Under the pieces are notes generated by a model. The model was not told the DNA's origin, did no database searches, and worked only from the letters and a program-made list of their open reading frames with translations. Made by a program: the position numbers and the translations under genes. A stretch of DNA of 64,000 bases, from contig JAILJR010000118.1 in NCBI GenBank assembly GCA_024694565.1, positions 1 through 64,000 of the forward strand, given 5' to 3'. The number at the start of each line of letters is the position of its first letter. Positions within the stretch are counted from its first letter, which is position 1. Positions 15,628-24,695 of the stretch are shown here, piece by piece. Source of the stretch: Butyrivibrio sp. (GTDB taxonomy: Bacteria; Bacillota; Clostridia; Lachnospirales; Lachnospiraceae).

Positions 15628-16818
15628 ATGGCTAAGACGATTGAACTGTATTATGAAAATGCATATTTAAGTGAATTTGACGCCAGGGTTCTCTCATGTG
15701 AAGAGGGAAAGAATGGCAATTTTTTTGTAGTCCTGGACAGGACTGCTTTTTTTCCGGAGCAGGGCGGACAGAGCTCGGATGTCGGGATACTTAAGGATAC
15801 TGAAGGTACAGACATCAGGGTACTCCACACGTCGATCAGTGATGGAGTGATAACACATACATGTGACGGAAGGCTTGCACCTGACACAAAAGTGACCGGG
15901 CGTATAGACTGGGATAAGAGATTCTCCAACATGCAGCAGCACACAGGAGAGCACATTTTTTCAGGGCTCGTACATTCGCGGTTTGGCTATGAAAATGTGG
16001 GATTTCATCTAAGTGACAATGAGGTCACCATGGACTACAACGGGCCCCTGTCAGAGGGTGATATACTGGATCTGGAAATGTCGGTCAATAGGGCAATCTG
16101 GAAGAACCTTGAGGTAAAATGTGAGTTTCCTGATAAAGACGAGCTTGAGAAGCTTGACTATAGGAGCAAGAAGGAGCTTTCCGGCGATATAAGGATCGTC
16201 ACTGTTCCGGGGTATGATGTCTGTGCCTGCTGTGCTCCGCATGTGAGTCGTACCGGAGAAATAGGAACGCTCAAGGTTATAAGCTGCCAGAGCTATAAGG
16301 GCGGTGTCAGGGTCAGTATACTCTGCGGAGAGCGTGCGCTTTTATTTACAAGAGACAGGCAGAGGATTGTTGAAGAGCTGGTGGGAATATTTACTACATC
16401 ATCTGACAGGATAACAGCAGCCGTACAGAAGCTCTCTGATGAAAACTCAGCTCTTAAGAGGAGGGTATCCGATCTTTCGCAGCAGCTTATGGAGTATGAG
16501 CTTTCAAAGATCGACAGCGCACTCGAAGATGTTTTCATCGTAAGAGAAGAGGATATTGATGGCAATCTTATGAGGAAGATGGTGACTCTTCTCTCAGAGG
16601 GACACAGTGGATTTAATGGTGTTTTTGCAGGAAATAATAACAGCGGCTATAAATATATAATAGCCAAAGGCTCCGGTGAAAAAGATCTTAAGGCTCTTCA
16701 GGGCGGCCTTTCACAGAGATTTGGGGCAAAGGGCGGCGGAAGCGGCAAGATGATCCAGGGGAGCATCAGGAACGCGCAGATAGAGGAAGTGCTGACTTTC
16801 TGCAGAGAATATGTATAA
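15628..16818 (+). CDS. Alanyl-tRNA editing protein (AlaX-L type)
   Basis: A free-standing editing enzyme that removes mischarged amino acid (Ser or Gly) from tRNA-Ala. The N-terminal part is beta-barrel like, as in AlaRS (PEQGGQSSD, residues about 45-53). The zinc-binding editing site appears as QQHTGEHIFSG and CCAPHV. A coiled segment and a DHHA1 domain (KGGGSGKMIQG) complete the AlaX-L architecture at 396 aa. No ribosome site precedes the ATG and the promoter sits directly upstream, suggesting leaderless translation. Confidence 0.93.
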   Translation: MAKTIELYYENAYLSEFDARVLSCEEGKNGNFFVVLDRTAFFPEQGGQSSDVGILKDTEGTDIRVLHTSISDGVITHTCDGRLAPDTKVTGRIDWDKRFSNMQQHTGEHIFSGLVHSRFGYENVGFHLSDNEVTMDYNGPLSEGDILDLEMSVNRAIWKNLEVKCEFPDKDELEKLDYRSKKELSGDIRIVTVPGYDVCACCAPHVSRTGEIGTLKVISCQSYKGGVRVSILCGERALLFTRDRQRIVEELVGIFTTSSDRITAAVQKLSDENSALKRRVSDLSQQLMEYELSKIDSALEDVFIVREEDIDGNLMRKMVTLLSEGHSGFNGVFAGNNNSGYKYIIAKGSGEKDLKALQGGLSQRFGAKGGGSGKMIQGSIRNAQIEEVLTFCREYV

Positions 16819-16870
16819 AGAGACCCGATGTTTCAGGATTTAGAGGGGATGCCTTAAATGGTGCAATGGT

Positions 16871-17641
16871 ATGAAGAAAAATTTTGGTGAGAATTTAGGG
16901 AGTATAAAGGATTTTAAGGTGGGATGTATTGAGGCTATTCCGATATGTCTTGGATATATAGCGGTATCCTTTGCTTTTGGAATTGAGGCTTCAAAGATTG
17001 GTATGACTACTTTTCAGGCAGCAATGACGTCTCTTTTAAACGTCACAAGTGCAGGTCAGTTTTCTGCGCTGTCGGTAATTGCGAGGAATGGAAGCTTTGT
17101 TGAGCTGGCTGTTCTGCAGTTTATTATCAATCTGAGATATATGCTGATGAGCTGTGCTCTTTCGCAAAAGCTTGATCCGAAGGTCGGCACACTCAGCAGG
17201 ATGTGTATATCCTACGGGGTGACGGATGAGATATTTGCACTGAGTGTTCTAAAAAAAGGCAGACTCTACCCAATGTATTCATACGGACTTATTGTGGTTT
17301 CCGTCTTTGGATGGGTGTTTGGAACCATTCTGGGGGCTATAGCAGGTCAGCTCCTTCCCCAGAGACTGATAAGCTGTCTGGGACTTGCCATATACGGAAT
17401 GTTTATCGCAATCATCATTCCTGATACAAGAAAGAGCAGAGCGGTGATGGGGGTTGTTCTTGCAGCAATGGCGCTTAGTACTGTATTTACCTATGTTCCG
17501 CTCATTGCGGACACCATTTCTTCGGGCTTTCGCATCATAATAATCACGATTGCAGTTGCAGCAGCTGCAGCTTTTATTGCTCCAATCGGCGGAACCGTAA
17601 AAAACTCTTCCGGGGCTCCGGCAGGAGGTGAACAGGCATGA
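16871..17641 (+). CDS. azlC: AzlC family branched-chain amino acid exporter, large subunit
   Basis: Integral membrane protein (256 aa) with the AzlC pattern: an early CLGYIAVSFAFG segment, then TSAGQFSAL and LRYMLMSCALS. It forms a two-component exporter for branched-chain amino acids with the small AzlD protein encoded next. The stop overlaps the azlD start by four bases. The ribosome site is weak. Confidence 0.92.
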   Translation: MKKNFGENLGSIKDFKVGCIEAIPICLGYIAVSFAFGIEASKIGMTTFQAAMTSLLNVTSAGQFSALSVIARNGSFVELAVLQFIINLRYMLMSCALSQKLDPKVGTLSRMCISYGVTDEIFALSVLKKGRLYPMYSYGLIVVSVFGWVFGTILGAIAGQLLPQRLISCLGLAIYGMFIAIIIPDTRKSRAVMGVVLAAMALSTVFTYVPLIADTISSGFRIIIITIAVAAAAAFIAPIGGTVKNSSGAPAGGEQA

Positions 17642-17943
17642 GCAGAGTTTATCAGTACATACTTCTGATGGCGCTTGTCACCTATCTCATAAGGGCACTG
17701 CCGCTCACTCTGATAAGAAGAGAGATAAAAAATGAATTTGTAAAATCCTTTTTATATTATGTTCCCTATGCAACGCTGGCGGCAATGACATTTCCGGCAA
17801 TCTTAAGTGCAACTGATTATTTCTGGTCTTCGGTTGTGGGCTTTGCAGTGGCGCTTGTCCTTGCCTTTAACAGAAGAAGCCTTCTGACCGTTGCAGGAGG
17901 CGCATGTGCTGCAGCATTTGTTGTAGAGCTGTTTATACGCTGA
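17638..17943 (+). CDS. azlD: AzlD family small transporter subunit
   Basis: 101 aa with four predicted membrane segments and the AzlD-type YLIRALPLTL motif near residue 17. Translated together with azlC (ATGA overlap) and expected to act with it in amino acid export. GGAGGTG lies upstream of its ATG. Confidence 0.92.
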   Translation: MSRVYQYILLMALVTYLIRALPLTLIRREIKNEFVKSFLYYVPYATLAAMTFPAILSATDYFWSSVVGFAVALVLAFNRRSLLTVAGGACAAAFVVELFIR

Positions 17944-18009
17944 TCGACGACTGATGACAGCGCGGCATATGGCGACAGGATGGTGCAAATAAGTAAAGAA
18001 ATGATTGGG

Positions 18010-18045
18010 ACGGTACACTAATGTGCCGTGTTATTCATTTTTTTT
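18010..18045 (+). terminator. Terminator of azlCD
   Basis: ACGGTACA (18010-18017), loop CTAA, TGTGCCGT (18022-18029), then a T-rich run ending in eight T. Confidence 0.8.
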
Positions 18046-18120
18046 GAAAGCTTACAGTACCCGCAGCGGACCAGGTCTGGTCAGATATAGACTTTTGGTT
18101 ATACAAGAGGAGGAAAAGGA

Positions 18121-18672
18121 ATGAGAGTAGGAATGGGATATGATGTACACCGCCTGGTTGAGGGGCGGGATCTCATAATCGGAGGTGTTAAGATCCCTTA
18201 TGAGAAAGGACTTTTGGGGCATTCGGATGCAGATGTGCTCTTGCATGCAATAATGGATGCGCTGCTTGGAGCCGCTGCGCTTGGGGATATCGGTAAGCAC
18301 TTCCCGGACACTGACCCCAAGTATAAGGGAGCCAATTCAGTTGAGCTTCTGAAGGAAGTTGGGAATATGCTTGACAAAAACCATTTTCTGATAGAAAACA
18401 TTGATGCAACGATAATTGCCCAGGCGCCGAAGATGAGACCTCATATCGATGAGATGAGGATAAATATTGCACAGGCTCTCAGGATTGAGATGTCTCAGGT
18501 AAATGTCAAGGCGACCACCGAGGAGGGACTCGGGTTTACCGGAACAGGTGAGGGCATTTCGTCACAGGCTGTATGTCTTTTGACAAGTCCTATGGATACA
18601 GTCAGCCTCAATGCTACCTTCCAGACAGGGGATGAAGGTGTCGGCTGCTGCAGAGGCTGTGACAGGGGATGA
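18121..18672 (+). CDS. ispF: 2-C-methyl-D-erythritol 2,4-cyclodiphosphate synthase
   Basis: MEP-pathway enzyme converting CDP-methylerythritol 2-phosphate to the cyclodiphosphate for isoprenoid synthesis. Metal ligands are visible: Asp8 and His10 in GYDVHRL, and His42 region in [13 protein letters not shown]. The C-terminal [20 protein letters not shown] is typical. A 25-residue tail with three cysteines extends beyond the usual ~157 aa end. AGGAGGAAAAGG precedes the ATG. Confidence 0.96.
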   Translation: MRVGMGYDVHRLVEGRDLIIGGVKIPYEKGLLGHSDADVLLHAIMDALLGAAALGDIGKHFPDTDPKYKGANSVELLKEVGNMLDKNHFLIENIDATIIAQAPKMRPHIDEMRINIAQALRIEMSQVNVKATTEEGLGFTGTGEGISSQAVCLLTSPMDTVSLNATFQTGDEGVGCCRGCDRG

Positions 18673-18813
18673 CATAAGCTTCCCGATTAAGACGGATAAA
18701 AAATATTTATTGAGGAGACGGATACTGCCTGAGCGCATATTCCGGTTGCTTACTGTAGCTTAATCCGACCGGATCAGGTCAGATATATACTGACGTTTAT
18801 GGAGGAGAGAAAA

Positions 18814-20238
18814 ATGGCAGAGAAATTTAGTTTTTATAATTCATTGACAAGAAAGGTTGAGGAGTTTGTACCCCTTGAGCCGGGAAAGGTGTCAATGTAC
18901 ACCTGCGGCCCAACCGTATATCATTACGCCCACATAGGTAATATAAGGACATATATAATGCAGGATGCACTTGTAAAGGCTCTTACCTATGCCGGATATG
19001 AGGTTAAGCGCGTGATGAATATCACAGATGTGGGTCACCTTTCTTCTGACGCAGATACAGGTGAGGACAAGATGCTTGCCGGCGCCAAAAGAGAGCACAA
19101 ATCCGTCATGGAGATTGCAAAGTTCTACACAGATGCTTTCTTCAGGGATTTTGAAGCGGTAGGGAACAAGATGCCTGATGTAATCGAGCCTGCAACAAAC
19201 TGCATCCCCGAGTTCATCCACATGATCGAGGTACTTCTGCAGAAAGGCTATGCATATCAGGCAGGCGGAAACATATATTTCGATACAAGTAAGCTGGATG
19301 ACTACTATGTCTTTTCATCCTCGGTAGAGAAGGAAGAGCTGCAGATCGGTGTCCGCGACGATGTTGAGGAGGATATCAATAAAAAGAACAAGACAGACTT
19401 CGTTCTCTGGTTTACCAAGTCCAAGTTTGAGGATCAGGCTCTTAAGTGGGACAGCCCATGGGGAGTCGGTTATCCCGGGTGGCACATTGAGTGCTCCTGC
19501 ATTTCCATGAAGCATCTCGGAGACAGACTTGATATACACTGCGGTGGGGTAGACAATATTTTCCCGCATCACACCAATGAGATAGCCCAGTCTGAGAGCT
19601 ACCTTGGTCATGATTGGTGCAGATACTGGTTCCACAGCAATCATTTAAATGACAGGGCAGGCAAGATGTCAAAGTCAAAGGGAGCGGTTCTTACTGTTTC
19701 CGTTTTGATGGAAAAAGGGTACGACCCGCTTGTATACAGATTCTTCTGCCTGCAGTCGCATTATCGCAAGCCGCTGGAGTTCTCTTTTGATGTCCTTGAT
19801 AACACCCGGGCTACATACAACAAGCTCATAAAGAGGGTTTCCGAGCTCAATGCCCGGGGAGAAGTATCAGAGGAAGCAAAAAAGGAATATATGGACAGAT
19901 TCAGAGAAGCTCTTTCCGATGATCTGAACACCTCAATGGCCATAACAATCCTTTATGATGTACTCAAGGCTGACCTCGATGATGCCACAAAGCTTTCAAT
20001 TGTAGAGAGCTTTGATACTGTTTTGTCGCTTGATCTTATCGGACACGCAAAAAAGCTCTCAGAGGATGCCAGTGTTGATCCTGAGCTTGAAAAGTATGTA
20101 CTTGAGCAGATAGCAAAGAGGGCTGAAGCAAAGAAGGCAAAGGATTTTGCCACAGCTGATGCCATCAGAAATGAGCTTCTTGAAAAAGGAGTAGAGATCA
20201 AGGATACCCGAGAGGGAGTCAAATGGCAGCTGATCTGA
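18814..20238 (+). CDS. cysS: Cysteinyl-tRNA synthetase
   Basis: Class I synthetase charging tRNA-Cys. The zinc/cysteine pocket TCGPTVY, the HIGH-type motif AHIGN, GWHIECSCIS and HCGGVDNIFPHH, and the KMSKSKG loop are all present. The ATG at 18814 follows GGAGGAG at correct spacing; the ATG at 18799 lies upstream of that site. First gene of the conserved cysS-mrnC-rlmB-sigH block, as in Bacillus. Its end overlaps mrnC by 16 bases. No T-box is seen. Confidence 0.97.
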   Translation: MAEKFSFYNSLTRKVEEFVPLEPGKVSMYTCGPTVYHYAHIGNIRTYIMQDALVKALTYAGYEVKRVMNITDVGHLSSDADTGEDKMLAGAKREHKSVMEIAKFYTDAFFRDFEAVGNKMPDVIEPATNCIPEFIHMIEVLLQKGYAYQAGGNIYFDTSKLDDYYVFSSSVEKEELQIGVRDDVEEDINKKNKTDFVLWFTKSKFEDQALKWDSPWGVGYPGWHIECSCISMKHLGDRLDIHCGGVDNIFPHHTNEIAQSESYLGHDWCRYWFHSNHLNDRAGKMSKSKGAVLTVSVLMEKGYDPLVYRFFCLQSHYRKPLEFSFDVLDNTRATYNKLIKRVSELNARGEVSEEAKKEYMDRFREALSDDLNTSMAITILYDVLKADLDDATKLSIVESFDTVLSLDLIGHAKKLSEDASVDPELEKYVLEQIAKRAEAKKAKDFATADAIRNELLEKGVEIKDTREGVKWQLI

Positions 20239-20654
20239 ACAGTTATATAAATGAGCAGTTTGGTATAGAATCCAAGGATATACGCACATATTCTCCGCTG
20301 ACACTTGCTTACATAGGGGATGCGGTCTTTGACCTCATAATAAGGTCCGTACTTGTAAACCGCGGCAATACTGCGGTCAACAATCTGCATAAGAAGGCCA
20401 GCAGTATCGTCAAGGCACCTTCACAGGCCATGCTTATTGCAGCTGTCATGGAGAAGCTTACCCTGAATGAAAAGGAAATATACCGGAGAGGCCGTAATTC
20501 CAAGCCGCATACAAAGGCCAGGAATGCTTCAACAATGGAGTATCTTGAGGCTACCGGGTTTGAGGCAGTGCTAGGTTACCTGTACCTTACAGGAAATATG
20601 GACAGGGCTATGGAGCTTATAAAAAGCGGAATTTCTAAGCTGGATATGTTTTAG
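20223..20654 (+). CDS. mrnC: Mini-ribonuclease 3
   Basis: A compact RNase III-like enzyme without the dsRNA-binding domain, which matures 23S rRNA in Bacillus. The RNase III catalytic signature LAYIGDAVFDL is at about residues 28-38, and EYLEATGFEAVLGYLYLTG supplies the second acidic set. 143 aa is the family size. It overlaps the cysS 3' end, consistent with the conserved operon. Confidence 0.95.
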   Translation: MAADLNSYINEQFGIESKDIRTYSPLTLAYIGDAVFDLIIRSVLVNRGNTAVNNLHKKASSIVKAPSQAMLIAAVMEKLTLNEKEIYRRGRNSKPHTKARNASTMEYLEATGFEAVLGYLYLTGNMDRAMELIKSGISKLDMF

Positions 20655-20678
20655 AATAACGGGTAAGGAAGGAAAAAA

Positions 20679-21437
20679 ATGGAAAAAGAAAATCTCACCC
20701 CGAATGAGGAAAAGATCGAGGGGCGGAATGCGGTCATTGAGGCCTTCAGGTCCGGGAAGACCATTGATAAGCTGTATATTCTTGACGGCTGCCAGGATGG
20801 CCCGGTCTCTACCATAAGGAGGGAAGCCAAAAAGAATGGCACTCTTATGAAGTTTGTGAGTCGTGAGAGGCTGGACCAGATGTCAGATACCGGCAAGCAT
20901 CAGGGAGTTATCGCAATCGCAGCAGCCTATGATTATTCTGAATTGGATGATATTTTTAACCTTGCGAAGGCTCGTGACGAAGATCCATTTGTCTTTATAC
21001 TGGATAATATCGAGGACCCTCACAACCTCGGTGCGATCATAAGAACGGCAAATCTTGCAGGCGCCCATGGGGTGATCATACCAAAGAACAGGGCAGTGGG
21101 ACTAACTGCAACCGTTGCCAAGGCATCAGCAGGGGCAATTAATTACACTCCTGTAGTAAAGGTGACCAATATTGCCAAGACAATCGAGGACCTCAAGGAT
21201 AAGGGTCTGTGGTTTGTCTGTGCAGATATGGATGGAACCACAATGTACAAGCTTAATCTCAAGGGGCCGATAGGTCTTGTAATAGGCAATGAAGGCAGCG
21301 GTGTAGGAAGACTTGTGAAGGAAAAATGCGACATGGTTGCCTCTATCCCAATGAAGGGTGACATCGATTCCCTGAACGCATCAGTAGCTGCAGGAGTACT
21401 TGCCTTTGAGATAGTAAGGCAGAGAGGCGTGGGATGA
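20679..21437 (+). CDS. rlmB: 23S rRNA (guanosine-2'-O-)-methyltransferase RlmB
   Basis: SpoU-family (SPOUT) methyltransferase acting on G2251 (E. coli numbering) of 23S rRNA. EGRNAVIEAFRSG begins the substrate-binding domain. The knotted SAM site is seen as DNIEDPHNLGAIIRTA, IGNEGSGVGRL and DSLNASVAAG. AAGGAAGG precedes the ATG. It overlaps sigH by four bases. Confidence 0.95.
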   Translation: MEKENLTPNEEKIEGRNAVIEAFRSGKTIDKLYILDGCQDGPVSTIRREAKKNGTLMKFVSRERLDQMSDTGKHQGVIAIAAAYDYSELDDIFNLAKARDEDPFVFILDNIEDPHNLGAIIRTANLAGAHGVIIPKNRAVGLTATVAKASAGAINYTPVVKVTNIAKTIEDLKDKGLWFVCADMDGTTMYKLNLKGPIGLVIGNEGSGVGRLVKEKCDMVASIPMKGDIDSLNASVAAGVLAFEIVRQRGVG

Positions 21438-22084
21438 GTGCAGGAGCAGAGCGCTACAACGACATAGACGATGAGCAGCTGATAGTAATGATACATGACG
21501 GCGGCGGCAATGATCTGGTTGACTATGTGATGGATAAATACAAGAACATGGTCCGAAAAAAAGCAGCTTCTATGTATATTCTTGGTGCAGACAGGGATGA
21601 CCTGATCCAGGAGGGCATGATAGGTCTCTTCAAAGCAATAAGAGACTATGACTGTGGAAGAGATGCCAGCTTTGCGACCTTCGCAGATCTGTGTATATCA
21701 AGACAGATGTACTCAGCAATCAAGTCATTGTCCAGAAAAAAGCATACTCCGTTGAACAGCTATATATCCATCTATGCAAGCCGTGAGGACAATGAGGAGG
21801 GAATGGAAATCCCGCTTGAGGATATTCTGGAATCAGACCCCAATTCCGTCCCGGAGCAGTATGTGATAGCAAGGGAGAACCTTCAGCTTCTGGAGGATGC
21901 TATAGAGAGCGAGCTCTCTGATCTGGAGCGCCAGGTTCTTGATCTGTACATTACAGGAATGAGTATAAAGAGAATTTCAGCTGTTCTCGGCAGGGATGAT
22001 AAGTCCACTGACAACGCCATGCAGAGGGTCAGGACAAAACTCAGAAAGTATCTTAATAATTCAGATAAAAAGTACTTGCTTTAA
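21434..22084 (+). CDS. sigH: RNA polymerase sigma factor, SigH type
   Basis: Sigma-70-family factor of the SigH (Spo0H) branch. Region 2 is clear (DLIQEGMIGLFKAIRDYD), and region 4 includes DLERQVLDLYITGMSIKRISAVLG. 216 aa. Its place after cysS-mrnC-rlmB is the conserved Firmicute arrangement and supports the orthology. Region 2.4 contains FATFADLCISRQMYSAIK. Whether this organism sporulates cannot be judged here. Confidence 0.92.
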   Translation: MSAGAERYNDIDDEQLIVMIHDGGGNDLVDYVMDKYKNMVRKKAASMYILGADRDDLIQEGMIGLFKAIRDYDCGRDASFATFADLCISRQMYSAIKSLSRKKHTPLNSYISIYASREDNEEGMEIPLEDILESDPNSVPEQYVIARENLQLLEDAIESELSDLERQVLDLYITGMSIKRISAVLGRDDKSTDNAMQRVRTKLRKYLNNSDKKYLL

Positions 22085-22104
22085 GCTGAATATTATGTTA
22101 TATT
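22076..22104 (+). promoter_or_regulatory. Promoter of rpmE
   Basis: TTGCTT (22076-22081), a 17-base spacer and TATATT (22099-22104), overlapping the end of sigH. It would give a leader of about 65 bases before rpmE. Confidence 0.6.
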
Positions 22105-22177
22105 GATATAGCTGTTGTGAAACAAGAATAACTATAGTTAATAAGAAGAAATTTTGTATATAGAGAGGTGAGAAGAG

Positions 22178-22384
22178 ATGAGACAGGACATTCAGCCAGC
22201 ATTCCATCAGGCAACCGTTACTTGCAACTGTGGCAACACATTCACAGTTGGATCAACGAAGAGCGAGATTCACGTCGAGATTTGCTCAAAGTGCCATCCG
22301 TTCTATACTGGAACTCAGAAGGCTACAGCTGCTCGTGGACGTATTGATAAGTTCAACAAGAAATACGGCATCGACAACAAGTAA
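22178..22384 (+). CDS. rpmE: Large-subunit ribosomal protein L31, zinc-binding form
   Basis: 68 aa. The cysteines CNCG and [10 protein letters not shown] mark the zinc-binding (C+) form of L31. GAGAGGTGAG precedes the ATG. It has its own promoter and terminator, so it is likely a single-gene unit. Confidence 0.96.
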   Translation: MRQDIQPAFHQATVTCNCGNTFTVGSTKSEIHVEICSKCHPFYTGTQKATAARGRIDKFNKKYGIDNK

Positions 22385-22410
22385 TTTACTGATAATCATG
22401 AAACAGGAGA

Positions 22411-22440
22411 GGTTGAGGCTTTAGTCTCAACCTTTTTTCT
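22411..22440 (+). terminator. Terminator of rpmE
   Basis: GGTTGAGGC (22411-22419), loop TTTA, GTCTCAACC (22424-22432), then TTTTTTCTT. Confidence 0.9.
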
Positions 22441-22466
22441 TAAGATATTTTATTCGGGGAGTTTCT

Positions 22467-23471
22467 ATGAAGAAGCACAGTATGAAAAGACAAAAGGTCA
22501 GACATTACTCGGGGATTGGCGGCCAGGCCGTGCTGGAGGGCGTGATGATGAAAAATAAGGACATGTACTCCGTGGCAGTCCGTAAGCCTGACGGAGAGAT
22601 TGTCGTTGAGCTTGATGAGTATCACGGCCCGGGATATGCCAGTAGATTGAAGGATGTGCCACTTATCAGAGGTATCATAACCTTTGCGGATTCACTTATA
22701 CTTGGTATCAAGTCACTTAATTACTCCTCCTCGTTTTATGAGGAGACCGATGAAAAGCCGTCAAAACTGGACAAGGGAATTGATAAGGTGACTCAGGGTC
22801 ATGAGGATACATTTCTTATGCTCTTTACCACATTGTTGTCCTTCTTTTTTGCAATTGTACTGTTTATGATCATTCCTTATGCCGTATCAGAGCTGTTGTC
22901 GGGATATATGAGAAACAGATCAATGCTTGCCATTATCGAGGGTGTGCTGAGGATAATCATCTTTATACTCTATATTCTGATAATTTCGCGTGTACCTGAT
23001 ATAAAGAGACTCTTTATGTATCACGGTGCCGAGCACAAATGTATAAACTGCATTGAGAACGGCAAGGAGCTGACTGTTGAGAATGTCAGAAAAAGCTCGA
23101 GGCTGCACAACAGGTGCGGAAGCAGCTTTATCCTTTTTGTAATGCTTGTCAGCATAATCCTTTTCTTCTTTATCAGGGTTGATTCGGTTGCTGCAAGGGT
23201 TGGAATCAGGATATTGCTTATTCCTGTTATTTCAGGTATTTCATATGAGATACTTCGTCTCTCGGGACGATTCAATTTCTTTCTTCTAAAGCTCATATCC
23301 GCACCGGGACTGTGGCTTCAGAAGCTTACAACCAAGGAACCTGATGATGACATGATTGAGGTTGCCATCAAGTCAGTGGAAGCGGTATTTGACTGGAAGG
23401 AGTTTATGGAGGACTCCTTCGGCTATAGCTTTAGTGAGAACAGCGCTGATCTTACGACCGGCGGAGAATAA
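22467..23471 (+). CDS. DUF1385 (YqhQ-like) membrane protein
   Basis: Conserved Firmicute membrane protein of uncertain function. The N-terminal GIGGQAVLEGVMMKNKDMYSVAVRKPDG is diagnostic, as is MYHGAEHKCINCIENG in the middle (likely metal-ligand His and Cys). Four or so membrane segments lie between residues 115 and 275. In related genomes it lies next to prmC and prfA, as here. GGGGAG precedes the ATG. Confidence 0.92.
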   Translation: MKKHSMKRQKVRHYSGIGGQAVLEGVMMKNKDMYSVAVRKPDGEIVVELDEYHGPGYASRLKDVPLIRGIITFADSLILGIKSLNYSSSFYEETDEKPSKLDKGIDKVTQGHEDTFLMLFTTLLSFFFAIVLFMIIPYAVSELLSGYMRNRSMLAIIEGVLRIIIFILYILIISRVPDIKRLFMYHGAEHKCINCIENGKELTVENVRKSSRLHNRCGSSFILFVMLVSIILFFFIRVDSVAARVGIRILLIPVISGISYEILRLSGRFNFFLLKLISAPGLWLQKLTTKEPDDDMIEVAIKSVEAVFDWKEFMEDSFGYSFSENSADLTTGGE

Positions 23472-23473
23472 TT

Positions 23474-24337
23474 TTGATTTGTGTTTACAATACTATGACT
23501 TATAAAGATATTTTTGATAACGGAAGAATTAAACTGGAAAGAGCCGGAATTGCAGAAGCTAAGCTTGATGCCCGGCTCCTTTTAGAATATGTATGCGGAA
23601 CAAAGCAGAGTGACCTGATAGTTCATCCGGACAGGGAGGTTACATCCAAAGAGGAAGAAGAGTATTACAGGCTCATAGACAGAAGGTCGAAGCGTGAGCC
23701 TGTGGCCTATATCCTTGGCAGCTGGGAGTTCATGGGAATTGACTTTAAGGTTGGCAGGGATGTGCTGATCCCGGAGCAGGACAGTGAGTTTCTTGTTGAG
23801 GAAGCCTTAAGGGTAATGCAGGATGGCTTCAGAGTGCTTGATCTGTGTACCGGATCCGGCTGTATCGCGCTTAGTATACTGAATTATACAAATGATACTT
23901 TTGCAGTTTGTACCGACATATCTGAGAATGCGCTTAAGATAGCAGGCTGTAATGCCGACTCCCTTGGCCTTCTGGACAGAGCGGAGTTTATTGGAACAGA
24001 TCTTTTCCCTGAAGAAGATGGTTCAAAATTTGATGTAATAGTATCAAATCCGCCATATATTGCCTCTGAGGTGATAGAAAAATTGCAGCCCGAAGTAAGG
24101 GACTATGAACCAAGGCTGGCTCTGGACGGGGATTCTGACGGTCTTGCCTTTTACAGAAGAATAATAAGGGATGCGGGAAGATATCTTTTTTCGAGCGGAT
24201 TTCTTATTCTTGAGATAGGCTATGATCAGGCTGAAGCAGTTACGGCGCTGATGAATGAAGAGGGGCATTACCACGAGATTGAGGTGATTAAGGATTTTTC
24301 CGGAAACGACAGGGTTGTGAAGGCTTGTTATTTTTAA
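23474..24337 (+). CDS. prmC: Release factor glutamine N5-methyltransferase
   Basis: SAM-dependent enzyme that methylates the GGQ glutamine of release factors, including RF1 encoded next. An N-terminal helical bundle is followed by a Rossmann domain with VLDLCTGSGCIALS and the catalytic NPPY (SNPPYI). TTG at 23474 has GGCGGAG seven bases upstream; an ATG at 23495 without a ribosome site is the alternative and gives a more usual N-terminus. Two bases separate it from the DUF1385 gene. Confidence 0.94.
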   Translation: MICVYNTMTYKDIFDNGRIKLERAGIAEAKLDARLLLEYVCGTKQSDLIVHPDREVTSKEEEEYYRLIDRRSKREPVAYILGSWEFMGIDFKVGRDVLIPEQDSEFLVEEALRVMQDGFRVLDLCTGSGCIALSILNYTNDTFAVCTDISENALKIAGCNADSLGLLDRAEFIGTDLFPEEDGSKFDVIVSNPPYIASEVIEKLQPEVRDYEPRLALDGDSDGLAFYRRIIRDAGRYLFSSGFLILEIGYDQAEAVTALMNEEGHYHEIEVIKDFSGNDRVVKACYF

Positions 24338-24363
24338 TGACCAATTGACCCCAGCATCATTGT

Positions 24364-24573
24364 ATGAGTCGCCCGACAAAAGCTCACCAGTCCGTCTCCG
24401 GCTGTGCATATTGTACAATCACTTCGGGCACGCTTTCGCTCCTTTCGCTTCGTAGCGTTACTAAGGCACCAAAATACGGTGCCTAAGTACCGACGAGCTC
24501 ATAGGGCCTCTCAGCCTCCTGTGCAATATGCACAGCCTGAGCCGGCCTGGCGAGCTTTTGTCGGACAACTCAT
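24364..24573. repeat. Full-length ~210-bp palindromic repeat, copy A
   Basis: Ends are 22-bp inverted repeats, ATGAGTCGCCCGACAAAAGC... and its near-complement ending ACTCAT (20 of 22 matches). The centre contains GGCACC/GGTGCC and a GCGAAAGGAGCGAAAGCG stretch (minus-strand reading). The reverse complement matches the element at 32165-32372 across most of its length. It has no ORF with gene-like features and starts 26 bases after prmC. It fills most of the 358-base gap between prmC and prfA; the rest shows nothing recognisable. Confidence 0.85.
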
Positions 24574-24695
24574 TGAATTTCACATTACAATTAACCGCCC
24601 CGGCAAAGTCCGCACGGCGCTTTTGACAATGCATATTGCAAAGGCAGCTGTCAGGTCCTTGCGAGCGGTCGACTCATTAAATTATGAGGGATGAT

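Noticed and set aside
24404..24694. 96-codon frame across repeat copy A
   Set aside because: It is a translation of the palindromic repeat (Arg/Phe-rich, no ribosome site); the related frame in copy B is on the other strand and not conserved as protein.
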